The translations under genes were made by a program, and so were the position numbers. Positions 1 to 10,795 of a DNA stretch of 64,000 nucleotides are shown here, piece after piece (positions within the stretch are counted from its first letter, which is position 1; each line of letters opens with the position of its first letter). The DNA comes from Malus domestica (Eukaryota > Streptophyta > Magnoliopsida > Rosales > Rosaceae). The stretch is taken from assembly GCF_042453785.1 (NCBI RefSeq), contig NC_091661.1, positions 31,363,501-31,427,500 on the forward strand, given 5' to 3'. Below the pieces are notes generated by a model. It was not told the origin of the DNA and searched no databases. It saw only the letters and a list, made by a program, of their open reading frames with translations.

Positions 1-786
1 AAAGAAAATGAAATCCGTGAGTGATCGCAAAACAAGAACAGTAGTGCTCAGCGTTTTGTCCATTTGAAGGCACTTCTTATCTTGATCAATGATTAAAATG
101 TAAAAGAACAGAGGATCTAGTGTGACGGCAAACACACAGGACATTACAAATATCACGCTCCATCTGAGAAGGAATTTCCCCTGTTCATCACGAATTCGCA
201 TTGTTGGGGCATATCTCGTTGTAGTCCCTGGTTTCCGACTTGAAACGACAAAGAAAAGAACAAATTGCACCCCTCAGAATCATGAAGAAACATAAAAAGA
301 CCCAGTAGGGTGCTGTTTCGAAGACAATTAGAGTTTATATGGAAATACTAATACATAAACCAGTGGATATGCATGTTTTGTTCATGAGGAAAAAATTAGA
401 GAGACAATTAATATGCAGAAAATTAAATGCTCGGCATTTGAAGGTGTAAGGTGAGATTGAAACACAAGTGACTCAAATTGCCCCAACGCAACATATAAAT
501 GAAGGTTGTGCATGAATCTTAATCACAAGTTACAGATATATATCAGTGAAGTATTTTGACCAGCCAAAAAATTTATATTTTGAAAAATTGTCGTACCCAG
601 TGCACAAGGCTCCCGCTTTACGCAGGGTCTGGGAGAGGTGAATGTCGGCTAACCTTACCCCCATTTATGGAGAGGCTGCTCCCAAGTCTTGAAAAATTAC
701 AGACAAAAAATTGCAGTCTTAATGTAAAGAAGTACTAACCCCTCTCCCTGCTTCTCCACATCGAAAGCTTCTCTTCCGTTGGCCAT
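1..786 (-). CDS. CNGC: Cyclic nucleotide-gated ion channel, N-terminal part (partial)
   Basis: The gene runs off the left edge, so only the N-terminus is present. Exon 1 (786-740) encodes MANGREAFDVEKQGEG in 47 nt and ends in phase 2 at a GT donor. Exon 2 starts at 238 after a TTTCAAG acceptor and stays open to base 1, reading on through GRKPGTTTRYAP. The exon 2 segment SCVFAVTLDPLFFYILIID is the first transmembrane helix of plant CNGCs, and the following KCLQMDKTLSTTVLVLRSL matches the family just after S1. The family forms plasma-membrane cation (Ca2+) channels gated by cyclic nucleotides and calmodulin. Pore and nucleotide-binding domains lie outside the window. Intron 1 (239-739) carries a SINE. 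Closest to CNGC1-like members from memory; the subgroup is not certain. Expression of this copy cannot be judged here. Confidence 0.88.
590..689 (-). mobile_element. Au-type SINE, 5'-truncated
   Basis: On the minus strand this is the 3' part of an Au SINE: it ends in GTGCACTGGGTACGAC and contains CCTGCGTAAAGCGGGAGCC. It lies in intron 1 of the CNGC gene. It is flanked by the direct repeat TTGAAAAATT (about 580-589 and 689-698), consistent with a target-site duplication from a 5'-truncated insertion. The tRNA-like head with the B box is absent. Confidence 0.82.
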
Positions 787-866
787 AACTACTCAATTCG
801 TGTTTATGATACACAGTGATGATCAGTATTCCCTGCTAGCCTGGCAGTAAAAATATGTGATCATCA

Positions 867-891
867 GAGAGAGAGAGAGAGAGAGAGAGAG
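867..891. repeat. (GA)n microsatellite
   Basis: Perfect GA dinucleotide run in the upstream region of the CNGC gene, about 80 bp before its start codon. Confidence 0.9.
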
Positions 892-899
892 TTTAGTTA

Positions 900-1765
900 C
901 ATGGAAGCTTATAGCAACGATACCTGGATTGCTAAGTGTAGGTGGCTTTCAGTTTACAAGGTGGATCGAGTAGAGAGAGAGCGCATCCGAGTGGCAGAAA
1001 TCGAAGCCTGCTAGTATTTTCTGCAGCAAACAAAAGATTGTTACCGATCCAGGAAATTCCTTTCCGAAAACAAATCAATGTTCTGCCTATTAATGTGCAG
1101 TTCATCCGGATTAATTAATGTTTCGTTGAGATTAGTTGTTCAAGTTTATTAAAAAAAAATTGACTTAATAAATAAATAAGCATCGACTTCGGCAAAAAAA
1201 AAAAAGAAGCATCGACGAAGGTTCCTAATTTTCTTGCATCGACGAAGGTTCCTAAATTCTTCTCTCCCAATTCTCTGTAATTTACTTCTTGTTTTACCGA
1301 ACCAAATTATGCAAACTTTACAAACCGCGTGGACGGAAGAGTTGGTAAGGGTGAAATCAACAATTCCCATGATCATATTTTAGCACTTCAATCAAACATG
1401 ACCGAGTCGGACTTGCAGATTAAACAGGCATTTGATGTACCCTTTGATTAGCAGAAATACTCACTTCCATACCTATTTGGATTCACACTTAGGAACCACT
1501 ATTTATCCAGCAAGAACATATAGGACCATCAATATACATATGTGGATTTACCTCGTGTTTGCTTACTATAATCCAAGTAGCGAACTTATGATAATTAATC
1601 ATTAACCCGAACACGAACATAACTAATTTATTGTTACTATGAGAAAATGCAAAGTTACAAGAAGGATTAGTTTATGCCGGAATTAATTAAGATTCCGCTG
1701 ATAAAATATTAAAAGTCAAGCCTCGGGTTGGGATTATTTCAATGTTGTCGTTGGTCCTTAGATGG
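900..1765 (-). repeat. CNGC upstream unit, copy 1
   Basis: This stretch lies upstream of the CNGC start codon, so it probably contains the promoter and 5' leader. It recurs at about 5375-6145 (copy 2) and 8090-8778 plus 9816-9925 (copy 3). Shared landmarks include GTTTACAAGGTGGATCGAG, ATTTTCTGCAGCAAAC, the ATTAATTAATG segment and ATTAAAAGTCAA at the far end. Copy 1 differs from the other two more than they differ from each other, so the other pair is the younger duplication. Confidence 0.75.
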
Positions 1766-3070
1766 ATGCCAGTGACAATTTTTTGACATATAGAATGGAC
1801 ACATTGTGTGCAAATCCTTTTAGTTTAAAAAATTATACTAGGGTTTAAGCATTTCAATAATTAAAAAACAATTATTTAATGACTGGAAATCGATATTTGC
1901 ATGTAATCGCGAAAATTATCATAATAAAAGAAGGATAATACTTGGGTACTGACTGTTCACCACCCAAAATTTACTGACCTCCAATAAAATAAAGACATCT
2001 GTCCATGCACAACCAAACACTATAGTCCTGCAAACCAAACATTCTGCTTCTCCTTCTCTCCGCCCACAGTTCACTCCCGACCAGCAAAAACATTGCAAAT
2101 TCTTTCACAAAGGCTATCACCCATCTAACCACTATGGAGATCCAAATTAATTAATGGCAGAAATTGTGGCTTCAGGATCTTTCTCGTCGCCACAAACATC
2201 ACCAGATTGAGATCAAATGGTGAGAGGGACTGTCCTGATTGATGATGACTGGTCGCAATCATCGCCGTCGTCCATAACGGAGGACGACGATCGCAGTCTC
2301 TGTAGAAGAAAGGGATCGGTGGGTCGCAGGAAAGAGGGATTGGGGTCACCGGCGAAGAGAGGAGTTGCGGGTGCGTCGCCGGAGATGAGAGGGGATCCAG
2401 TGTTCGATGAGGGAGAAGAAGAATGTTTGGTTTGCAGATAAGGAATGTCTGGTTGTATTGTTAGAGACTTGAAAATGCACATGTGTCTTCATTTTATTGG
2501 TCTATTAGAAGATTAATGGTTAATTTAATATTTAATTTAACAAAACTTATTGTTTGATTAAAAAAAAATTAGTATCCGAATATTATTCATAAAAAAATTG
2601 ATGATAATAACTATAAATATACGAAGGAATATTTTTTTTTTCTTTTCAATTCCTATGAAGCAATTGGAGTTTATGAAAAAAATTAAATTAGAAAGCCCTT
2701 TGTGGCTTTAGTGGTGACTAAATCAACGCGTTATTACTTTAAGATCGTTATAAAATCGGTTGTGTCCTTCACCCTCTGTCAGTAATAGTATCATGGTTTG
2801 AAAAATAATACTTCCACAAAAATAGTAGTGTATCTAGATCTGATATTGATGACTAATTTATCAGATGTTGATGACTATCGTTGGAAGAGTAGTCTTTCTC
2901 TTTGTATATGCATTTGGCTCTTGTTTATTATATAGTTATCAACATTTGATAAATTAGTCAACCAAGACAATAGAAACAATGTATAGTTTACAATTGGGGT
3001 TGACTCTCTGTTTCATCGCCTTAAAAATAATCAATAATTAAACACTTGCAGTTTTCTTGATTAATTAATT
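1766..3070. other. Intergenic, no recognised gene
   Basis: AT-rich sequence with a GC-richer island at about 2030-2480. Several overlapping open frames of 74-89 codons lie there on both strands; none resembles a known family or has a clear splice context. No RNA gene was seen. Confidence 0.5.
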
Positions 3071-3494
3071 AGGGAGTAAATTATAGCGATGGTCATTCAA
3101 CTAAAAATCAATTATCATTGGTCTCTCAATTCATCAAAACATATAGCTATGATCATTTTTATCAACTCCATCAGAATTTTGTCAAAATAAGTTATGTTGG
3201 AAAAACCATTGCTCCAATTGAGTTAGAGTTGAGGAATCATTTCTCCAGTTGAATTAAAGTTGAGAGACCATTGATACAATTTTTCTTATTTGATTTTTCA
3301 TATTTGCCCCTTGATTCAACCTCACTTACATGACACATGCCTCATTTTGACAGAAGTTCTAATGAAGTTGATGAAAATTATCATAGCTCTACGTTTTGAT
3401 AAGTTGAGGGACCAATGATAATATATTTTTGATTAAATAACCATTGCTCCAATTAAATTAAAATTAAGAAATCATTGCTATAATTTACTCTTAT
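3071..3494. mobile_element. Fold-back MITE-like element, family B copy 1
   Basis: The two ends are inverted complements: GAGTAAATTATAGCGATGG at the left and TTGCTATAATTTACTCTT at the right, with long internal inverted arms built around the motif GACCATTG. No coding capacity. A related copy lies at about 10338-10795. Confidence 0.7.
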
Positions 3495-4269
3495 TTAGAC
3501 TCTCATTTACACGTCCAAGTCATCATATATCAAACAAATTAATCAGTAGACGACAAATATATGTTAATTTAATTCATGTTAAAAATGTACGTTAATTCAA
3601 GTAATCAAAAGTCACAGTCTCTGACCAAGAGACGACAAATATATGTTAATCTAAGTCCGTGTGTAGTTAGCATTCGGAGACCACCGTTGACGAGTCGTTG
3701 GCCATGAGAACATAGGCTTTCACTTTTGTCCGAGTTTTGACGTGCTGGGTGGAGACTGGAACTTTGTATCAAAGCGGGTAGTGAAGCACAATTGAGAATC
3801 TTCACCCAAAAATCTGACCTTTCCCAAGGCGGACGGCGGTTAATATTGCCGGCCGGAGAAGTTGTAGACGAATAGGTCCACACTCAATAATCAAGAGCAT
3901 GCAATCGAGTGGATCTCCTAGCTATTCGAAAATGATAATGCTAGAGAGACGAAATCATTTGATATACAAAATTTAGTTTAATATTTTGATCTTCCTAATA
4001 TTACTCTTATAATATATATATACACACACATATATTATTGAACTAATATATGTTGAAGCATGTCTCACATCGAAAACCTCATAAAGTTAAATCCTTTCAT
4101 ATTAATAGTTCCATTACTAATTGCATAAAGGTCTTTTCAATACAAACCCTGTACCTGTATGTATGTTTATCTTGATGTTAATTAGTAATGTGTAGCCAAC
4201 TGACTCTGAAACTTTTGACTAATTTATCAATGTTGGTAAAGCTGAATACAAGTGTGTTGGAAAAGTTGT
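3495..4269. other. Intergenic, no recognised gene
   Basis: A 92-codon minus-strand open frame at 3605-3883 lies in a GC-richer patch but matches nothing I recognise. The rest is AT-rich with a short TA/CA simple repeat near 4010-4035. Confidence 0.45.
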
Positions 4270-4345
4270 GCCACCATCTGAAGCCAGTGATGTACAAGGA
4301 GAACAGTAGTGCTCAGTGTTTTGTCCATTTGAAGGCACATCTTAT

Positions 4346-4508
4346 CTTGATCAATGATTAAAAGGAAAACTAATTAAAAGTGTTTGAAAACTTTGAGTTT
4401 TAATGATAAGGACAAAATAAATGGTAAAGTGAATAGTACAAATATTGACTTTTTAGTGTAAAAATGTGGTTTTTCGTTAAAATGAACAGTACCGGATGCT
4501 TTTCGTTA
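4346..4508. mobile_element. MULE-type MITE, family M copy 1
   Basis: About 160 bp starting GGAAAACTAATTAAAAG and ending CTTTTCGTTAAAATTCC, which are imperfect terminal inverted repeats. It is flanked by the duplicated target ATGATTAAAA. The undisrupted site, ATGATTAAAATG, is visible in the paralogous exon at about 89-100, so the insertion boundaries are directly seen. A 9-10 bp target duplication is typical of Mutator-like elements. Related copies lie at 16622-16775, 41107-41265 and 60134-60475. Confidence 0.88.
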
Positions 4509-4689
4509 AAATTCCCATGATTAAAATGTAAAAGAAGAGAGGATCTAGTGAGACGGCAAACATACAGGACATTACAAATATCATACTCCATATAGGAAGG
4601 AATTTCCCCTGTTCATCACGAATTCCCTTTATTGGGGCATATAATGCCCTTGTAGTCACTGGGTTCCGAGGTCCTGTAACAGATCTTGG

Positions 4690-4830
4690 GTCGTACCCAG
4701 TGCACAAGGCTCCCGCTTTACGCAGGGTCTGGGAGAGGTGAATGTCGGCTAGCCTTACCCCCATTTATGGAGAGGCTGCTCCCAAGTCTCGAACCCGAGA
4801 CCTACCGCTCATGGGCGAAGACACTTGCCA
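4690..4830 (-). mobile_element. Au-type SINE
   Basis: About 140 bp of Au SINE on the minus strand. The RNA polymerase III B box GGTTCGAGAC follows CGGTAGGTCTCG, then comes the conserved body AGCAGCCTCTCCATAAATG and the 3' end GGGTACGACCC. The first part of the tRNA-like head is missing. It replaces the 3' splice site of intron 1 in the CNGC fragment; no clean target duplication is seen because flanking bases appear lost. Confidence 0.88.
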
Positions 4831-5078
4831 AAGAACAAATTGCACCCATCAAAATCATGAAAAAAACATAAAAAAGATCCAGTAGGATGCTGTTTCAAAG
4901 ACAATTAGAGTTTATAAGGTATATACATAAACAAGTGGGTATGCATACGAGAGTTCATGAGAAGAATTAGACAGACAATTAATATGCAGAAAATTAACTG
5001 CTTGGCATTTGAAAGCGGAAGGTGAGATTGAAACACGAATGACTTAAATTGCTCCAATGCAACATATAAGCCAAGGTT

Positions 5079-5289
5079 TTTTTATTTCTATATATTTTTT
5101 TTTTGTGGGTCAAGGGAAAGATTTTATTAAACAACAAACACACAGTTATAAACAAACAAAGGCCTAAGTTATTTTTATAAACAAACAAAAAAATGGCCTA
5201 AAAACAAAGAAAATACAGAAAGTGAGCCCAACAACAGTGAAGCCCAAACACAACCGAGAAGCAGCCACAGCGCTCTCCATTGCCAATCT
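5079..5289 (-). mobile_element. Possible LINE or SINE 3' end
   Basis: On the minus strand the segment ends in TTTAATAAAATCTTTCCC, a short spacer and a poly(A) tract (rc of about 5090-5105). This is the pattern of a non-LTR retrotransposon 3' terminus. No reverse transcriptase sequence is visible, so the family is uncertain. Confidence 0.4.
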
Positions 5290-6145
5290 GAGGGCTTGGG
5301 ATTTGATAAGCCCCCTAATAGTTTAAATTCATGATTCTGGTGGGTGCAATTTGTTCTTTTTTATGTCGTTTAAGTAGAGAGGGAGAGAGCATTCGAGTGG
5401 CAGAAACCGAAGCCTGCTAGCATTTTCTGCAGCAAACAAATTTTCATGCAAATGATGATGTTATATATCGATCCATGAAAGTCCTTTTCGAAAACAAATC
5501 AAAAGTTCTACCTATTATAATATGCAGTTAATCTGGATTAATTAATGCTTCATTGAGACTAGTTGTTCAAGTTCCTTAATTATATTGACTTAGCCGCAGG
5601 TAAAAACATTGACTTCAAAAAAAAAAAAAAAAAGCATTGACGAATGTTCTTAATTTTCTTCTCTCCCAAGTCGTTTTGTAATGTACTTCTTGTTTTACCA
5701 AGCCAAATTATGTAGACCTCACAAAACGCGAGGAACGGAAGAGTTGGGAATCGGATTAGACAAGACCGAGTCGGGAATCGGATTGAAAATAGCACTAAAC
5801 AACAAACCCTCATGTCCGAAATGCAGATTAAACTGCCATTTGATTAAGACTTCTAGCCTTTGATTGGCAGAAAATATTCACTTCTACTCCTGTTTGGATT
5901 CACACTTAACAACCACCGTACAGCCAGCAAGAACATATAGGACCACACCATCAATGTATATATTATTGGATTCGGCTCGTGTTTGCTTACTATAGTCCAA
6001 GTTGTGAACATATGATAATTAATCACTAATCAGAACACGAAAACAATTAATTTATTGCTACAGTAAGAAAATGCAAGGATTAGTTTAATTAAGATTCCGC
6101 TGAGGAAATATTAAAAGTCAAACTTCACGTCAGTGCTCGGGCTGG
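5290..6145 (-). repeat. CNGC upstream unit, copy 2, joined to inverted intron piece
   Basis: The first about 85 bp (5290-5375) are the end of CNGC intron 1 in plus orientation. They are fused directly to the upstream unit (5375-6145), which has the same orientation as copy 1. In the real gene these two parts point the other way relative to each other, so an inversion or template switch made the junction. The same junction occurs in copy 3, showing that the rearranged block was later duplicated. Confidence 0.7.
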
Positions 6146-7920
6146 ATATCGTCTTGGGCCAAGGCAAGATTAATCTTCAATCTTCAACATAAACATCAAT
6201 TGATATTCCTCCTTGATGACCTTTTTCCTTGTCACCATTTCTTTTAGATCCACCATTAGCACGCTGCTTAAAGTTGCCTTTACTTTTGGTGTAGAGCGAT
6301 TCCTCCTCACCTCTTAATGAGACCTCTGCCATTTGCTTTGCCAAAGCTTCTTGATCTGCAAGCAAATTCTCAAACTCAACAAGTGATGGTTGGATCTGCC
6401 ATCCTTGTACAGCGACGACGATGCCTCGATATTCGGGTCTTAATCCATGGATAATTATTCTTTTTTGCCTAGATTCTGCAATGGTAGCAGTAGGATCTAA
6501 TTCAGAAAGTTCACGGCAAATAGACTTTACCTTGTAGAAATATTCGGCAATCGTCATGTCTCGTTGGGCCACCGAAAACAACTCGTTCTCGAGAAGCTGC
6601 AATCTTGTAACTTTCCTATTTGAAAAGAGTCTGGCGAAGGTGTCCCACGCTTCTTTTGGTGTCTTGGCCTTCCATATGTACTCCAACATGTCATCTTCAA
6701 CTGTGGTTTTTAAGGCAAACATGGCTTTACCTTCTTTGATTTTCCTCTCCCTCGAAATCTGCGTAGGCGGAGTCGGATCCGCAACTGGAGCCGGATCCTC
6801 AACCGGAGCCGGATCCTCAACCGGAGCCGGATCCGCAACCGGAGCCGGATCCGTAACTTCATTACCGCTAACGATATCCCAAAGATCTTGGCCTTGTAGG
6901 TAAGACTCCATACACGTCGCCCATGTGTTGTAATTTTTGTTGTTCAACTTTTTGATTCCTCCAACAACTTGAAGATCTCCCATTGTGTCGGTAGAATAGC
7001 GATAAGCCGAACAAGATTAGTTAACAATCTTGCAAAGTACTAGACTTCTCACGATTCTCGAAAGCTTCACTAGAAACAGTCCCTGATCGTACCGCTCTTA
7101 TACCAATTGTTGAGTAAAAACTAGAGTACATAACTCTAACACAAGTGTTGGAGAGACAACACAAGTAAACAAATTACTTGTATTACACACACAAAATATT
7201 ACAACACACAAACTCTCAAGGACACTCTTTAGAAGTTATGATAGAAGTTATGACACTCACTCTTTCTAGAGACACCCTCTAGACCACTCACACTTTTCAC
7301 AAGACTAGTCACTTACAAGACTTCCTACTTTTTTACTTAGCTCTCTCTTCTTGGCTACTTTCATCTTACTTGATTACATTACTTGAATTACACCATTACA
7401 TATTTATAGGCTTGCTAAACCGACTTACTAAGTCGGTGGAATGGACTTATTTCATCCTAGCCATCATTCTAGACTTTTCTACAAACAGCCCACCGACATG
7501 GACTTTGCATGACAACCTCACAATTGTACAAATATCTAGATCTTTCTAGCTAGTGATCCACCGACATATCCATGCAATAAGTTTCTAGCATTTACATGGA
7601 TCATACTTTCTAGAGACACACTCTAGACCACTCACACTCTTCACAAGACTACTCACTTACAAGACTTCTCACTCTCTTACTTAGCTCTCTCTTCTTGGCT
7701 ACTTTCTTCTTACTTGATTACATCATCCTAGCCATCGTTCTAGACTTTTCTACAAACAGCCCACCGACATGGACTTTGCATGACAACCTCACAATTGTAC
7801 AAATATCTAGATCTTTCTAGCTAGTGATCCACCGACATATCCATGCAAGAAGTTTCTAGCATTTGCATGGATCATACTTTAGCATATCATCTTGGGCCAA
7901 GGTAAGATTACACTTCAACA
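6145..7920 (-). mobile_element. Ty1/Copia LTR retrotransposon fossil, gag only
   Basis: Minus-strand element. Its 5' LTR is 7108-7920, bounded by TGTTGA and TCAACA. A primer-binding site resembling the initiator tRNA-Met type (TGGTATAAGAGC, 7093-7104) follows, then a gag-like region (6983-6177). A short stub similar to the LTR start follows at about 6189-6145. No protease, integrase or reverse transcriptase was seen, so the element is broken and internally reduced. The LTR holds a partial internal duplication of about 340 bp (7263-7606 against 7607-7880). It sits inside the duplicated CNGC upstream region and is therefore younger than that copy. Confidence 0.8.
6177..6983 (-). pseudogene. Copia gag-like region (UBN2 type) within the fossil
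   Basis: Gag-like reading frame of about 268 codons. It begins like plant Copia gag (GIKKLNNKNYNTWATCMESY) and carries the UBN2-type core KEAWDTFARLFSNRK. A degenerate Asp-Pro-Ala repeat (PAPVADPAPVEDPAP) near residues 46-72 is unusual. The rest of the polyprotein is absent, so this is a remnant of a broken element and not a host gene. Confidence 0.8.
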
Positions 7921-8777
7921 CAAACACCAATTGGCTGGTGTTGATATTCAACATATTTTGCTTTTCTCCCTCATCATGAGGGCTTGGGATTTGATAAACC
8001 CCCTAATAGTTTAAATTCATGATTCTTGTGGGTGCAATTTGTTTTTTTTTATGTCGTTTCAAGATCTGTTACAGGACCTCGGAACCCATTCGAGTGGCTA
8101 AGTTTAGGAGGCTTTCAGTTTACAAGGTGGATCGAGTAGAGAGAGAGAGCGCATTCGAGTGGCAGAAACCGAAGCCTGCTAGTATTTTCTGCAGCAAACA
8201 AATTTTCATGCAAATGATGATGTTATATATCGATCCATGAAATTCATTTTCGAAAACAAATCAAAAGTTCTACCGACTATAATATGCAGTTAATCTGGAT
8301 TAATTAATGCTTCATTGAGACTAGTTGTTCAAGTTCCTTAATTATTTTGACTTAGCCGCAGGTAAAAACATTGACTTCAAAAAAAAAAAAGCATTGACGA
8401 AGGTTCTTAATTTTCTTCTCTCCCAAGTCGTTTGTAATGTACTTCTTGTTTTACCAAGCCAAATTATGTAGACCTCACAAAACGCGAGGAACGGAAGAGT
8501 TGGGAATCGGATTAGACAAGACCGAGTCGGGAATCGGATTGAAAATAACACTAAATAACAAACCCTCATGTCCGAAATGCAGATTAAACTGCCATTTGAT
8601 TAAGACTTCTAGCCTTTGATTGGCAGAAAATATTCACTTCTACTCCTGTGTGGATTCACACTTAACAAACACCGTACAGCCAGCAAGAACGTATAGGACC
8701 ACACCATCAATATATATATATATGTATATTATTGGATTCGGCTCGTGTTTGCTTACTATAGTCCAAGTTGTGAACAT

Positions 8778-9815
8778 ACAGTGGCGAAGCTACATAGGGG
8801 CGAGGAGTGACGGTTGCCACTCCGCTCGTCGGAAAACATGCCTAAGACCGAGTCCTAAACCTCTCTGGTTTGGTCGGAAACTGGAAAACACAATGGTGTT
8901 TCTGTTTGTTCATACTGCTGCGCGGCTCCCTATGCGCATGGCTTTTGTTGTTTAATTTTAAAAGTAAGACGGCATCATTTCGCTTGCTATCTGAAAAAAA
9001 AAATTATAATATTGCGGGGGGACCACTGTTCCCCTTTCCCATCTAACCCGTTCCACATTTCCCAAATGACAAATCCCTTCAATTTTCAAAGGGATGTGAT
9101 ATCCACACACCCATTTTTACTTTTTCCATACTTTTTTAGTTTTCGGCTGTCGGATCGGATGAATTGAAGAAAATCAACGAACATAAATTAATAAGGGGTG
9201 TGTGAAAAGTAAAAAGGAGTGTGTGGATAACATATCCATTTTCAAATGTGTGCCCCAATACTAGAAAGCATCAAAACGCCACTCCAGCAGCCCTTTCCCA
9301 AATTTGAGATAAATTTTTTTATTTTCTAAATTTATATTATTTCAAACCTAATTGATTATTTTTATTTAATTAATATACAATTATAGGTACACTAATATCA
9401 TTATTGAGTTGTGATAATCAATATAAATTCTATGAGTATTGATTAATGAAATTGTTGTTTAGGATAAAAATTGAATTCTTGATTATTGATTGATTAATTG
9501 AATTATTGAATAATGAATATGCTTATTCATATTGATTAGTTGAATTAAATTTTTGTTTATTGAATAATTTGTATGATTTTTGGTAATGATTAATTGAATT
9601 GTTAGTTTAATTAGTGATTAGTTATATTAGTATAGTCTGCTTTACGATTAAGAGTTTAAGATTTTTTTTTTCATTATACAGTTACATAATAAAACGATAC
9701 TATATAACTTTAGATATAGACGTCGAATGCTTAATTATTCACCTAATTATCACAAAATAATTCGTAGACACTATCTCCAAAATGACCCTTGCCAACCTAA
9801 ATCCCACATCATGCT
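8778..9815. mobile_element. Insert with hAT-like left end
   Basis: Absent from copy 2 of the surrounding repeat, so it is an insertion. It begins CAGTGGCGAAGCTACATAG, close to the CAGTGGCGGAGC ends of plant hAT transposons. No matching right end or transposase is evident, so it may be truncated. A smaller MITE is nested inside at about 9091-9242. Confidence 0.45.
9091..9242. mobile_element. Short MITE with TATCCACACACC ends
   Basis: Ends are inverted: GGGATGTGATATCCACACAC at the left and AGTGTGTGGATAACATATCC at the right, about 150 bp apart, with no coding capacity. A single related arm, GTGATATCTACACACC, occurs near 30047. Confidence 0.75.
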
Positions 9816-9925
9816 AAGGAACACGAAAACAACTAATTTATTGCTACAGTAAGAAAATGCAAGGATTAGTTTAATTAAGATTCCACTGAGGAAATATTAA
9901 AAGTCAAACTTCGCGTCAGTGTTCG

Positions 9926-10337
9926 AGTTTTCAGTGTTGCCGTTGGTCTCCTGGCTCCCCCGATGGCTGGCGAAAGCGACGGCGGACATAATAGCTTCCC
10001 TGCATGCTCGAACGGGGATGCAACCGCCATATTTGTTGACTTTTGAGCTGCTGTTTGGACTGGACTATGATGAGCACCTGTTTGCTTTCGTCTTCTCAAA
10101 TCATCCCTTTAAGCTCTGCATGTGTTTTTTTGCCCTTTTCTGAGATGGGTTGGGCCTCTTGTTCTCACCAAACAGAGCGGGCCCATTTAATGGGCCTTAA
10201 TATACAAAATCCTAAACATATACCGTTCAATGATGGCCCGAGTTTAAAACGATCAAAAATGACTATAAAAGGCCCCAAGTCTTGCTAAACAACTAGTTCC
10301 CACCCTCAAACCTCCCCCCTTCCTTCCCATAAGAAAA
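9926..10337. other. Intergenic, no recognised gene
   Basis: Open frames of 74-81 codons on both strands overlap here; none matches a family I know. No clear promoter or RNA gene is seen. Confidence 0.4.
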
Positions 10338-10795
10338 AGTTATAGAAATTGTCTCTTAACTTTAACCAAATTGGAACAGTAGTCTTTCAATTAAAAATTC
10401 ATGACCATTGGTCTCTTAACTCATCAAAACGTGCAGTTATAGTCATTTTCATCAACTCCGTTATAACTTCCGTCAAAATGAGTTAGTGTCACGCATTTGA
10501 GGCTAAATCAATGAGCAAATATGGAAAACCAAATGAAAAAAAATTGTAGCAATGATCCCTCAACTTTAACCTAATTAGAGAAATGGTCCCTCAACTTTAA
10601 TCTAATTAGAGCAAAGATCTATCAACTTTAACCTAATTGTAGTAATGGTCCTTCCACCATGAGTCATTTTTACTGAATTTTGACAGAGTTGACAAAAATG
10701 ACCATAGCTGCACTCTTTGATGAGTTAAGGGGCTAATGTTTATGAATTTTTATTTGAGATACCATTACTCTAATTGAGTTAAAGTTAAGGGACTC
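10338..10795. mobile_element. Fold-back MITE-like element, family B copy 2
   Basis: Same architecture and motifs as 3071-3494 (ACCATTGGTCTCTTAACTC, GTCATTTTCATCAACTCCG, then inverted arms). The middle contains three tandem repeats of a unit like CAACTTTAACCTAATTAG at about 10560-10650. Confidence 0.68.

Larger units (their letters stand above)
4270..5078 (-). pseudogene. CNGC gene fragment (exon 2 and part of intron 1)
   Basis: This minus-strand fragment repeats exon 2 of the CNGC gene at 1-238. It reads DEQGKFLPIWSMIFVMSCMF then AVSLDPLFFYIL (4690-4510), and continues at 4345-4285 with the equivalent of QDKMCLQMDKTLSTTVL. Two insertions break it: a MITE inside the exon (4346-4508) and an Au SINE exactly where the intron 1 acceptor should be (4690-4830). 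Intron 1 sequence then continues to about 5078. Beyond 4285 the match to the intact copy is lost. No exon 1 was found next to it, so it cannot encode a channel. Confidence 0.85.
7975..9925 (-). repeat. CNGC upstream unit, copy 3, with large insert
   Basis: Starts at about 7978 with the inverted intron 1 end, plus about 24 bp of exon 2 start (ATCTGTTACAGGACCTCGG). It continues as the upstream unit to about 8778 and resumes after a 1.04-kb insert at about 9816-9925 with GAACACGAAAACAACTAAT. Copies 2 and 3 are nearly identical across long stretches. Confidence 0.72.

Noticed and set aside
2125-2482. Overlapping frames on both strands in a GC-richer patch
   Set aside because: No domain, no splice context and comparable openness on both strands; not enough to call a gene.
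3605-3883. 92-codon minus-strand frame
   Set aside because: No recognisable family or neighbour context.
6556-6903. 115-codon plus-strand frame with GAGSSTGAG repeats
   Set aside because: It is the reverse-strand shadow of the Copia gag-like region and its Asp-Pro-Ala repeat.
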